In this document: positions 7,086-15,472 of the stretch, piece after piece
Layout: the number at the start of each line of letters is the position of its first letter
Numbering within the stretch: the first letter of the stretch is position 1
From: JAKQHY01 sp034429475
Lineage (GTDB): Bacteria > Chloroflexota > Anaerolineae > B4-G1 > SLSP01
DNA: 33,932 bases
Direction of reading: 5' to 3'
Assembly (NCBI GenBank): GCA_034429475.1
Contig: DAOUGD010000184.1
Coordinates: forward strand, 1 to 33,932
Made by a program: the position numbers and the translations under genes
Notes under the pieces: generated by a model
The model's input: the letters and a program-made list of their open reading frames with translations, nothing else
Databases searched by the model: none
Told to the model about the DNA's origin: nothing

Positions 7086-10000
7086 ATGTCGCGCTTTAGA
7101 ACATCCCACTGGTTATGCGTCATTTTAACTATGGGGTTGGCCGCCACGCTGTTCGCGCTCTTTGCCGCCGGAGCAACCGTCCACGCCTCCGCTGTAGAAC
7201 GGCCCGCGGCCCAAGCCTCTGCGGAACCTGGCGACGTCATCGAAGTTTTCAACAACGCCTGGATGTATCAGAGCAGCCTCGGCCTGGTCTACGACCCCGA
7301 CCGGGGTGTGGTACGCTACGCCCACGAGAGCCAATCCAGCGCCAAACGCCCGACGGTTTTTGATGTGGATCCCGTGGCCCATACGGCGGTATTGAGCTTC
7401 GCGCTCTCGGCCAAAAACAGCAACTGGCGCTGGCAGATTGACAACCGCGACGGCGCCGGCTATGACTACGTCGCCAAAACCTACTTCCTGCCGGATTACG
7501 AAGGCGATCTCTCCTACGCCGACGACAACATCGTGGAGATTAACCGGGACGGCAACATCCGCAACGCCTGGGAAATGGACAACGAAGTCGGCAGCAATGA
7601 CAGCGCAGACGGCAGCAAGATTGACACCATCATTGATATTGCCGTGGTGCCCGGCAATCCCAATCGCTACTTCGTGACGGCCGCCTACGATAACAATATC
7701 GTCTACGAAATCGTGCTGACGCGCACCGGGCAACTGTGGAAATCCAAAACCTGGGCCACGCTCGCCAAATGCCGCGTCCCCGGTCTCACCGACAATCTGG
7801 GCATTGACTATGACGCGCAATACAACCGCCTCTACCACTCCGATTGGAAATCCGACAAGATCGTCGTCACCGACCTGACGTGCAACGACGGACAACCGAT
7901 GAACGTTATCGCAGAATTCAATTGCCCCGGCGCGGGCGGCTACAATAGCGGCGTGACGTTCATCGAAGGCTCCGCCCCGCCTGAGATTTGGGTGACGGAC
8001 TTTGACAAGAACAAAACCACGCGCTGTGTGGCGGTGGGGGGAGGGACGCCCGAGCCTGGTTGGGAGAAAACGGTGGACGGCGTTCTCTGGACGGCGGAGC
8101 TGAACCACACCACCGAGACCGCAGCGACCTTCCAGGTGACGGACATCATCACCGCCGGGCGGCCCTTCACGCTGACCGAGCTGTGGGATGCCGGCCGCTT
8201 GCGGCTCACGGAAGTGCAGGTCGAACCGCCGCTGGCCGACATCGTCACGGCGACGGGCGCGCTCACCGTGACGGGCGACGGCGCCACGCCGGACCTCGTC
8301 ACCGTCACCAAGCAATTCCTCACCCTGCCCTGCACCTGGACGGACACCGTCGTCTCCGAAGCGCTGACCATCGCGGCGGGGGGCGGCGACGCGGCGTTTG
8401 CGGCGGACAAACCCTTCACGGTGACGAAAACCGCGCCGGTGTTGCAGCTCGATTCCAGCCCAACCACGCAGAACATCTACGTCGAAAGCGCCGCGCAGTT
8501 CACGCTGCACTACACCAACACCGGCGGCTTCGAGAACGCCGTCGTCATCACCGGCGCGTTCCCCGTGACCGCGCCCTTTCTCTACGCCGAACCCGAACCG
8601 GACGCGACGGCCGGCGACCGCTCGTGGGCGCGGTGGGACGTGGGCGACTTGGCGCGGGATGAGGCCGGCGCCATCACGGTCTACGTGTATGCCGTTGATT
8701 CCACGGCAGAACCCTTGACCGTCACTCACCGTATCCACAACCACGTAGGCAACGTCGCCGCTGAAGCGGAAACCATCCTGCACGTGACCGGCGAAACCAC
8801 GCCCGGCTGGACCAAAACCATTGACGACGGCAGCGGTCCGGTGGTGTGGTCGCCCACGCTCTCGCTCACTTTGGAGACGGGTGACATCTTTACTGCGACA
8901 GACATTATCACGGTCAATGAGAGCTTCATTCTGAATGCCCTATGGTTGACCTCCGAATTGACGCTCAAGTTGTGGGATATATCTCCGGAAATTTACGAAC
9001 CTTCGGTTACCTCGTTACCCGGCGCATTAAACTTTGGTCTGCCAGCCGTTCCACCGATGTCTCCTCCACGTCTTATTACCCTCACCAAAGTTTTCACCGT
9101 CAACACCTGCTCCTGGCCGCAGACCGTGCTGCTTGAATCCCTGCAAATTGGGACGAACCAGCCCATGGTCCGCCCCGTGCTCGTCCACAAAGACGCGCCG
9201 ATTCTTGCCCTCAGCACCGAACCGACAGCCGCAACCGCCCACGGCGGCGAGGTCGTCACCTACACGCTCGCCTACACCAACAGCGGCGCTTATGAAAACC
9301 AGTTCACGGCGCGCGCCGACTTCCCGGCGGAGGCAGCCTTTGTTTCAGCCGATCCCCCACCGACAACGGGTACTCCGGGCGACACACCTATCACCTGGGT
9401 CTTCACCGACGGCCTGGCTGAAGGCGAGAGCGGGATGATCACCGTCACCACGCAGATCACGGACGAGGTTCCGCCGGCCACACGGCTGGTGCTCACCAAT
9501 ACCCTGCTCGATCACGCCAATGTCCCCAAAGCCGTCGCGCCCGTTGCCTACGAAATCGAACCGCCGGAATGGGAGAAGCGCGTGAACGACGGCGCGTGGG
9601 ATGCGCCGGTAGCGGTCGAAGCCGGGGACGAGTTCACCGTCACGGAAGTCATCACCACCGGCGCATCCTTGGTCCTTGTGGATCGCTGGCCGGAGGCGCA
9701 TCTGACCTTGCTCACGTACACGCCCAGCGCGGGCGCGGGGGACATCGTCACAGCCGCCGGACGGCTGACGTGGACCGTAGACGTCGCCGCGCCGGAAACG
9801 GTGACGCTCACCAAACGCTTCCGCACCGAAGTCTTCACCACCGCCTACACCGTGCTGTGGGAAAATTTGTACGTCGGCGGGGCGGAGTGGGAGCGGCGGG
9901 CCGTCATCCTGGAACGGGCAATCCCCGACGTGCGTCTGACCAAAACCGCCGCGCCGGGCGTCGCCCAACCGGGGGAGCAAATCACGTACACACTCACGTT

Positions 10001-10859
10001 CTCCAACGCGGGAGAGGGGACGGCGCGTGGCGTCGTTCTTACGGATACCATCCCGGTAAGCGTAACAGGACTTTCTGTGACAAGAAGCGGGGTTGTCATC
10101 ACCAACACCGGCGCGACGCCACCCTACGTCTGGCAAATAGCCGATCTCGCGCCGAACGCCGGCGGCGTCATCACCATCACCGGTGTATTGAGCCACTCGT
10201 TGCCCGCCAGCCTGCTCACCAACGAGGCCGAAATCGCTGCCGCAAACCAGGCGCAGGTGGGCGGCGCGTCGCCCGGTGAGGACAACCGCATCACCGCCGC
10301 CGCGTCCATCGCCGTGGATGGCGACCCGTTGGTCTGCACCCTTGCGCCCATCAGCGGGACGACGCATGCCTTCTGCAACGGCATCTGCGGCGCCGTCACC
10401 TTCGTCAACACGGGCACGGTGAGCAGTCTCACGATCACTTTCACGCAGCGTTTCCCCTCCACCGGCGGCGAGGGATTGCCGCGCCAATATCGCCTGGAAG
10501 CCAATGGCAGTGGCTTCACAGCCCGGCTGACGCTGTGCTACGCGGATGAGGAACTCGACATTGCTGGCATCCCGGCGAGCGATGCGGGTGAATTGCGCGC
10601 GTTCCGCTACGTGGACGGCGGCCTGTGGGAAGCGCCGTCCGGGCAAACGGTAAGCACCGGCGACAATACCATCACCATCGAAGGCGTCACACAGTTCAGT
10701 GCGTGGGGCATCGGCATTCCAGGCGAAGCGCAGCCGACGGCGGTGCGGCAACGTCAAGACCGGTCCGGTCTGGTGAACCTGACGGCGCCAGGCATTGCGC
10801 TCCTCGCGCTAGGGCTGGTCGCTCTCGCATACCGGGCGAAAAAACGGCACAGAGCGTAA
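7086..10859 (+). CDS. Giant secreted surface protein with propeller-like head and DUF11-type repeats
   Basis: The protein has 1257 residues. A signal peptide (about 1-37, hydrophobic core then VHASA) leads to a propeller-like region (about 45-315). This region has repeated 'DNIVEINRDGNI', 'NIVYEIVLT' and 'YDAQYNRLYHSD' blade-like strands. Three long repeats follow, each opening with P-x-W-x-K-x-(V/I)-(D/N)-(D/G) (near 320, 575 and 825) and containing Thr-rich beta strands. A DUF11 repeat ('LTKTAAPGVAQPGEQITYTLTFSNAG') begins near 955. The end has a membrane segment and a basic tail (AYRAKKRHRA), so it is probably tethered in the membrane. I see no LPXTG. The start follows GGAGGA. DUF11 proteins are large adhesin-like surface proteins of unknown exact role. 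Weak sequence divergence between repeats suggests old duplications. Confidence 0.8.
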   Translation: MSRFRTSHWLCVILTMGLAATLFALFAAGATVHASAVERPAAQASAEPGDVIEVFNNAWMYQSSLGLVYDPDRGVVRYAHESQSSAKRPTVFDVDPVAHTAVLSFALSAKNSNWRWQIDNRDGAGYDYVAKTYFLPDYEGDLSYADDNIVEINRDGNIRNAWEMDNEVGSNDSADGSKIDTIIDIAVVPGNPNRYFVTAAYDNNIVYEIVLTRTGQLWKSKTWATLAKCRVPGLTDNLGIDYDAQYNRLYHSDWKSDKIVVTDLTCNDGQPMNVIAEFNCPGAGGYNSGVTFIEGSAPPEIWVTDFDKNKTTRCVAVGGGTPEPGWEKTVDGVLWTAELNHTTETAATFQVTDIITAGRPFTLTELWDAGRLRLTEVQVEPPLADIVTATGALTVTGDGATPDLVTVTKQFLTLPCTWTDTVVSEALTIAAGGGDAAFAADKPFTVTKTAPVLQLDSSPTTQNIYVESAAQFTLHYTNTGGFENAVVITGAFPVTAPFLYAEPEPDATAGDRSWARWDVGDLARDEAGAITVYVYAVDSTAEPLTVTHRIHNHVGNVAAEAETILHVTGETTPGWTKTIDDGSGPVVWSPTLSLTLETGDIFTATDIITVNESFILNALWLTSELTLKLWDISPEIYEPSVTSLPGALNFGLPAVPPMSPPRLITLTKVFTVNTCSWPQTVLLESLQIGTNQPMVRPVLVHKDAPILALSTEPTAATAHGGEVVTYTLAYTNSGAYENQFTARADFPAEAAFVSADPPPTTGTPGDTPITWVFTDGLAEGESGMITVTTQITDEVPPATRLVLTNTLLDHANVPKAVAPVAYEIEPPEWEKRVNDGAWDAPVAVEAGDEFTVTEVITTGASLVLVDRWPEAHLTLLTYTPSAGAGDIVTAAGRLTWTVDVAAPETVTLTKRFRTEVFTTAYTVLWENLYVGGAEWERRAVILERAIPDVRLTKTAAPGVAQPGEQITYTLTFSNAGEGTARGVVLTDTIPVSVTGLSVTRSGVVITNTGATPPYVWQIADLAPNAGGVITITGVLSHSLPASLLTNEAEIAAANQAQVGGASPGEDNRITAAASIAVDGDPLVCTLAPISGTTHAFCNGICGAVTFVNTGTVSSLTITFTQRFPSTGGEGLPRQYRLEANGSGFTARLTLCYADEELDIAGIPASDAGELRAFRYVDGGLWEAPSGQTVSTGDNTITIEGVTQFSAWGIGIPGEAQPTAVRQRQDRSGLVNLTAPGIALLALGLVALAYRAKKRHRA

Positions 10860-10917
10860 ACGAAACATCGTAGATTGCAAAAATTTCAGATAACTACTTA
10901 GACCAAGGATATTGATA

Positions 10918-12858
10918 ATGAAACGTTGGACACATCTCTTCATTTTGAGTTTATGGCTGTTGAGCTTCGTCGCGCCGGTGATCGCGCAGCCGGCCGGCCC
11001 CTTCGTTCTGGCCCGCGTAGACCTCGACGGCCCGCCGCAGAGCTTGGGCCTGCCCGTCTACGCCCACCTCCAGGACGCCGCCGGGCAATCCTACGCCCTC
11101 GTCCTCGCCCCCGCTTCCCAACTCGCCCAAAGCGGCCATACCTATCAAATTCTCGTCACTTCACAAGAGAACTCGCAATTCGCAACCCGCAACTCGCAAC
11201 TCTTGCTTCTCCTCCCCCGCCGCCCCACCGCCCGCGCCGCCGCCGCCCGCCTCGTCCCCATCCTGCACGACGACGGCCGCCAACTGCTCGTCCGCGCCAC
11301 GCCCGCACAGGCCGAACAGCTTGCAGCCCTCGGCTGCGACCTCGCCTGGCTGCCTGACGCGCCGCTCGTGTTGGACACTCCGACCGCGCCCCTGCGCGCC
11401 GCCTTCACCCCCGATCCGCTCGTCGCAGATATGATGGCACAAGTCCAACAGAGCGACCTCTACTCCTACACGGCCCAACTCACCGGCGCGTGGCCCACCA
11501 CCGTCGGCGGCGATCCCTACACGATCACCACCCGCCACACTGCCTCCGGCGTCCCCGTCCAGCAAGCCACCGCCTGGGCCTACGAACGCCTGCAAGCCCT
11601 CGGCCTGGCCGTGAGCTATCACGATTGGACTTATGGCGCTTACAACAACCGCAACGTTATCGCCGAATTACCCGGCGCGGAGACACCCGATGAGATCGTG
11701 CTGATTACCGCCCACATTGACGACCTGCCCGCCAACGGCGCGGCCCCCGGCGCGGACGACAACGCCAGCGGCTCCATCGGCGTCTTGACTGCCGCCCAAC
11801 TCATGAGCCAACACACCTTCTCCCGCACTGTGCGCTTCGTCCTCTTCACTGGCGAAGAACAGGGGATGTATGGCAGCAAACGCTACGCCGACCTGGTTTC
11901 CGCCGCCGGCGACGACATCGTGGCCGTCTACAACATGGATATGCTCGCCTGGAACACCCCCGCCAGCCAACCCACGCTGCGCCTTCACATCCGACCCGCC
12001 CCCGCCGCCGACCTGGCGATAGCTGGCGTCTTCACCAACGTGGTTGATACCTACGGCCTCGACGTGGCGCTCACCCCCCTCCTCGACCCCGACGGCCTCA
12101 TCTACAGCGACCACAGCTCCTTTTGGAACAAAGGCTATCCGGCCCTCCTCGCCATTGAGGACGACGAGGATGACTTCACGCCCCACTACCATACCAAGGG
12201 CGACTGCCTCAGCACGCTCAACATGGCCTACTACACCGCCTATGTGAAAGCCTCCGTGGGGACGGCAGCGCACCTGGCCGGGCCGCTCGGCGACCAACCG
12301 GTGGCCGGATTCACGTCCTCCAGCCCCGACGCTCCCGGCGAGACCACCGTTTTTACCAACACCACCCTCGGCGCAGACCTCACGTATCAATGGGATTTCG
12401 GCGACGATTCGCCCCTCAGCACGGCGACGCATCCCACACACACCTATGCCGCGCTCGGCGTGTACCCTGTCGTCCTCACCGCCACCAACATGACCGGGAG
12501 CGACGTGGCAACCGGCACGGTCATTATCACCGAATCGCCATGTGACCCCGTTCGTAATGCTGCGTTCACCTTCACGCCGTTCACCCCCACCCTCACCACA
12601 CTCAACATTGGCGTGATGGTAATATTCACCGGCACAGCCGCCGGCACGCCCCCCATCACCTACACCTGGGACTTTGGCGATAACGCTATGGGCAGCGGCA
12701 ACCCTGTCCACCACACCTACTTGCTCACCGGCGCGCACACCGTCGTGATGACGGCCACCAACGTATGCGGCGTCGGTGTCGTGACGCGCACCCTCACCAT
12801 CCTCCCCCCGCCGCCGGAGCCGCACAACATCTACCTGCCGCTGGTGCTAAAGTCATAA
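10918..12858 (+). CDS. Secreted M28-family zinc aminopeptidase with two PKD domains
   Basis: This 646-residue protein has a signal peptide (about 1-20, ending near VIAQ). The M28 catalytic domain carries its zinc ligands in order: AHIDD (about residue 264), GADDNASG (about 278), GEEQG (about 311, with the general base Glu), NMDML (about 339) and PHYHTKGD (about 422). Two PKD domains follow, with WDFGDD and WDFGDN signatures (about 460-540 and 550-630). The end is PHNIYLPLVLKS. M28 enzymes are metallo-aminopeptidases or carboxypeptidases; secretion suggests extracellular peptide scavenging. ATG 10918 is chosen over the TTG two codons upstream. Odd points are a Pro/Ala-rich stretch before the catalytic domain and four heptamer DNA repeats inside the gene (11171-11198), which encode an ENSQFATRNSQ stretch. 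Confidence 0.9.
   Translation: MKRWTHLFILSLWLLSFVAPVIAQPAGPFVLARVDLDGPPQSLGLPVYAHLQDAAGQSYALVLAPASQLAQSGHTYQILVTSQENSQFATRNSQLLLLLPRRPTARAAAARLVPILHDDGRQLLVRATPAQAEQLAALGCDLAWLPDAPLVLDTPTAPLRAAFTPDPLVADMMAQVQQSDLYSYTAQLTGAWPTTVGGDPYTITTRHTASGVPVQQATAWAYERLQALGLAVSYHDWTYGAYNNRNVIAELPGAETPDEIVLITAHIDDLPANGAAPGADDNASGSIGVLTAAQLMSQHTFSRTVRFVLFTGEEQGMYGSKRYADLVSAAGDDIVAVYNMDMLAWNTPASQPTLRLHIRPAPAADLAIAGVFTNVVDTYGLDVALTPLLDPDGLIYSDHSSFWNKGYPALLAIEDDEDDFTPHYHTKGDCLSTLNMAYYTAYVKASVGTAAHLAGPLGDQPVAGFTSSSPDAPGETTVFTNTTLGADLTYQWDFGDDSPLSTATHPTHTYAALGVYPVVLTATNMTGSDVATGTVIITESPCDPVRNAAFTFTPFTPTLTTLNIGVMVIFTGTAAGTPPITYTWDFGDNAMGSGNPVHHTYLLTGAHTVVMTATNVCGVGVVTRTLTILPPPPEPHNIYLPLVLKS
11171..11205. repeat. 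Heptamer repeat tract inside the M28 peptidase gene
   Basis: Four consecutive 7-mers, ACTCGCA, ATTCGCA, ACCCGCA and ACTCGCA, are followed by a degenerate fifth, ACTCTTG. They encode a Ser/Asn/Gln-rich insert between the predicted N-terminal region and a Pro/Arg-rich linker. The pattern matches the period of the intergenic tracts at 16456-16563 and 33802-33898. Confidence 0.7.
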
Positions 12859-12872
12859 AATCTGCTCAATTT

Positions 12873-12886
12873 GCTCAATCTGCTGA
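12873..12886 (-). repeat. Copy of the dispersed GTTCAATCYGYTGA-type repeat
   Basis: GCTCAATCTGCTGA is identical to the copy at 7033-7046. It is preceded by two further partial units (CTGCTCAAT, TTGCTCAAT at 12862-12879). It fills the 42-base gap between the M28 peptidase and the GH35-like gene and therefore sits where the ribosome site of the latter would be expected. Confidence 0.55.
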
Positions 12887-12900
12887 CAAAAAACTTCCGT

Positions 12901-15423
12901 ATGACGCAACCCGTTATCACCCTCAAAGCCCACACACTGCACATTGACGGCGCGCCCGCCCTCATCCAGGCCGGCGCGCTGCCCTATTTCCGTCTGCCGC
13001 ACCCCGGCCTGTGGCCGCCCGCCCTGGCGCGGCTGCGGATGGCCGGCTTCAATGCTGTGGAAATTTCCTTCCCCTGGGCCTACCACAGCCCGGCGGCCGG
13101 CCTCTACGACTTCACCGGCCCGCGCGACCTGCGCGCGCTCCTGGACGCCGCCGAACACGCCGGCCTGTGGCTCATCGCGGCCATCGGCCCGTGGATCGCG
13201 GCGGGGTTGGACGCCGGCGGCATCCCCCCGTGGAGCCGCCAGCAGCCCGACTTCCTCCCGCGCTGCGGCAGCGACGTGCCCGCCGGGCCTTCCTTCGCCT
13301 TCCTGCGCGCCGTCCGCGAGTGGTGGGAGCGGCTGTTCCCCTTCCTCGTGAAACGTCCCAATCTGCTCCTGCTCCTGCTCGATCCCGGGCCGTGCGCGGA
13401 TGGCGAGCCGTTGACTCGCTTCGTCGCCCCGCTGCGCGACCTGGCCCGCGAGCTGGGCGGACGTGCGCCGTGCCTCGCGCCGGCGGAGACGAGCGACGAC
13501 CACCCCGACGGCGAATGGCTCTGGCTGGATGACGGCGACGCGGCGACCTGGCGCGAGAATCCCGCGCATCCGGCCACGTTCCTTCACATTCAGATGACCG
13601 CGCCCGTCTCGGCGCATCCGCGCGGACAGTCCCCGCAATCCCCGGCCCAGGTCCGGCAAGCGCTGGCCGGCGTGCTCTCGCAGGGAACGCGCTCCTACGC
13701 GCTTGCCCCGCTACAGCCGGGCCTCCACTGGAGTAGCGCGGATGCGCCCGGCGTGGAAACCGGCGCGCTGTTGGACGCCGGCGGCGCATTGGCGGAACGT
13801 TACTTCCAGACGCGCAGCCTCGCCCTCACCGCCGAGACGTTGGGGCGCGCGCTGGCGACGTCCGCCCCCGCGCAGATGGTCTACGCTTCCGATGCGCTCT
13901 GCTTGCGGGGCGCGCGCGCCGCCTCCGCCGCGACGGTGGCCTTTTTGAGCGCCCAGGGCGGCGGCGAGGTGCGTCTCTCGATCCCTCTGGGCGACGAGAT
14001 GCTCACCACCGGCCCGATTCCGCTGTGGGAAGACGCAGTGCGCGTGTTGCCGCTCAACTGGTGGCTGGCCGGGGGGCTGTTGCTCACGACGACGTTGGAG
14101 CCGGTGCTGCACACCGTCGTCGCCGGGCGGCATCTGCTGGTGTTGACCAACGCCGCCGGCGGCGAAGTGCTGCTCTCCGGCGATTTCCGTCCGAGGCACG
14201 CGCGCGGGCCGGTGCGCACGCAGCGCACTGCCGCCGGGCTGGTCGTGCATTTCGAAGCCGGGCGCGTCGTCTCGCTGTTGGTGGACGGGCCGGAAGGGCC
14301 GCTGCAACTGTTGGCGCTCGCGCCGGGTCTCGCGGCGCGCGTCTGGCCGCTGGACGACCACTGGCGCACGACGCCGGCCTTCCCCGCCGCGTGGCACCCC
14401 GCTCCCGAAGAACCGGCGCGCGGCCTGCTCATCGGCCCGGACTTCGTTCAGCCGGGCGCCGATGGCGACTGCGCTTACCTGGTCGCGCAGAAAGGCGGCG
14501 GGTATCGTTGGGGGCCGTGGCGCGGCAGCGATCCGCACACCTGGCTGTCCCCTGTGAGCTGGACTGACCCCCGCGCCGTGACCCTGCCGCCGCTCGTGTG
14601 GGACGCCCCCCGCCCCGGCGCGCCGGAAGTGGCGCCGGACTACCGAGCGGACGCGCTGCCCGGCGCAGCGCCGTGGCGCTACATCGCCCACCGCGCCCCG
14701 CTGGCGATGACGGCGCACGGCATCGAGGGCGGCTTCGCGTGGTATCGCGGGCAGTTTAAGGGGGCGGCGGGCGCGGTAACGCTGCGCTGTCCTCACCCTT
14801 GCGATGTGTTCTTCAATGGAACGCACATCGCGGCGCTGAACAGTGTGGACGAGGCGCCCAAGACGCTGCCGCTGCTCGCGCGTCTGTTGCGGGACGATAA
14901 TTTACTGGCGATCCTGGTGGAAGGGAACGCCGCCCATGCGACGTGGGATGCGGCCAATGCGCCGCGCGGCCTGCTGGCCTGCGAGCTAGACAGCGGCCTG
15001 CCGTTGCTGTGGAACATCCGGGGAGGATTAAGCGGCGAGCGTTCTGTGCAGGGCTTCGCCGGTTACGCGGATTGGGCGCTGCTGCCGGACGAGGACATGC
15101 TGCCGGAGATACAGTCAAATGTGTATGCGATCACATGGCATCGCGCCAGCTTCGAACTAGCCTTGCCCGACGCGACAGATTGCCCAATCTTTCTGCACCT
15201 GGAACAAGCTCCGGCGAAAGTGACGCTTTATCTCAACGGGCAGCGGGTGGGGCAATACGAGGAAGCGCATCCGGCGCAACGCCGATTCTGGCTGCCGGAG
15301 GGGATTCTACACCAGCGGGGGACCAACGAACTACTGGTCGCGCAGTGGACGCGCGGCGCAAACCCTGGCCTAGGCGTCGCGCGCCTGGAGGCCGGAACGG
15401 GGATGCAGTGGAACAAACTGTGA
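12901..15423 (+). CDS. GH35 beta-galactosidase-like protein lacking the usual catalytic acids
   Basis: This 840-residue protein begins like family-35 beta-galactosidases. It has GALPYFRLPHPGLWPPAL (about 22-39), then 'MAGFNAVEISFPWAYHSPAAG', 'YDFTGPRDLRALLDAAEHAGLWLI' and 'IGPWIAAGLDAGGIPPW'. In the family the acid/base Glu lies in a V-E-N-E-Y-G motif after 'GG-hydrophobic'. Here that place reads LLLLLDPGPCAD, without the Glu. The nucleophile region also lacks a recognisable E-x-W-x-G-W. The C-terminal half has jelly-roll-like modules ('FAWYRGQFKG', 'CDVFFNGTHIAAL', 'VTLYLNGQRVGQYEE') as in GH35 enzymes. It has no signal peptide. ATG 12901 is used; no clear ribosome site is seen. It is probably a carbohydrate-binding or inactive relative, or a divergent enzyme. 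Confidence 0.75.
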   Translation: MTQPVITLKAHTLHIDGAPALIQAGALPYFRLPHPGLWPPALARLRMAGFNAVEISFPWAYHSPAAGLYDFTGPRDLRALLDAAEHAGLWLIAAIGPWIAAGLDAGGIPPWSRQQPDFLPRCGSDVPAGPSFAFLRAVREWWERLFPFLVKRPNLLLLLLDPGPCADGEPLTRFVAPLRDLARELGGRAPCLAPAETSDDHPDGEWLWLDDGDAATWRENPAHPATFLHIQMTAPVSAHPRGQSPQSPAQVRQALAGVLSQGTRSYALAPLQPGLHWSSADAPGVETGALLDAGGALAERYFQTRSLALTAETLGRALATSAPAQMVYASDALCLRGARAASAATVAFLSAQGGGEVRLSIPLGDEMLTTGPIPLWEDAVRVLPLNWWLAGGLLLTTTLEPVLHTVVAGRHLLVLTNAAGGEVLLSGDFRPRHARGPVRTQRTAAGLVVHFEAGRVVSLLVDGPEGPLQLLALAPGLAARVWPLDDHWRTTPAFPAAWHPAPEEPARGLLIGPDFVQPGADGDCAYLVAQKGGGYRWGPWRGSDPHTWLSPVSWTDPRAVTLPPLVWDAPRPGAPEVAPDYRADALPGAAPWRYIAHRAPLAMTAHGIEGGFAWYRGQFKGAAGAVTLRCPHPCDVFFNGTHIAALNSVDEAPKTLPLLARLLRDDNLLAILVEGNAAHATWDAANAPRGLLACELDSGLPLLWNIRGGLSGERSVQGFAGYADWALLPDEDMLPEIQSNVYAITWHRASFELALPDATDCPIFLHLEQAPAKVTLYLNGQRVGQYEEAHPAQRRFWLPEGILHQRGTNELLVAQWTRGANPGLGVARLEAGTGMQWNKL

Positions 15424-15459
15424 AACGTCAAACGTCAAATGTCGTGACGTTTGACGTTT
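15423..15459. terminator. Perfect 15-bp hairpin between convergent genes (bidirectional terminator-like)
   Basis: AAACGTCAAACGTCA (15423-15437) is the exact reverse complement of TGACGTTTGACGTTT (15445-15459), with loop AATGTCG. It begins at the stop codon of the GH35-like gene and lies 13 bases beyond the end of cysK, so it can serve both. There is no long T run, so termination is inferred from position. The arms are themselves two heptamers (AACGTCA twice). Confidence 0.65.
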
Positions 15460-15472
15460 GCCGCTTGATGGG

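Noticed and set aside
7125..8783. 552-codon - strand open frame
   Set aside because: It lies antisense to the surface-protein gene, which has a signal peptide and repeats. The antisense product has no domain.
9345..10757. 470-codon - strand open frame
   Set aside because: It is antisense to the same surface protein. The translation is Arg/Gly-rich without motifs.
13711..14826. 371-codon - strand open frame
   Set aside because: It is antisense to the GH35-like gene, with an Arg/Ala-rich shadow translation.
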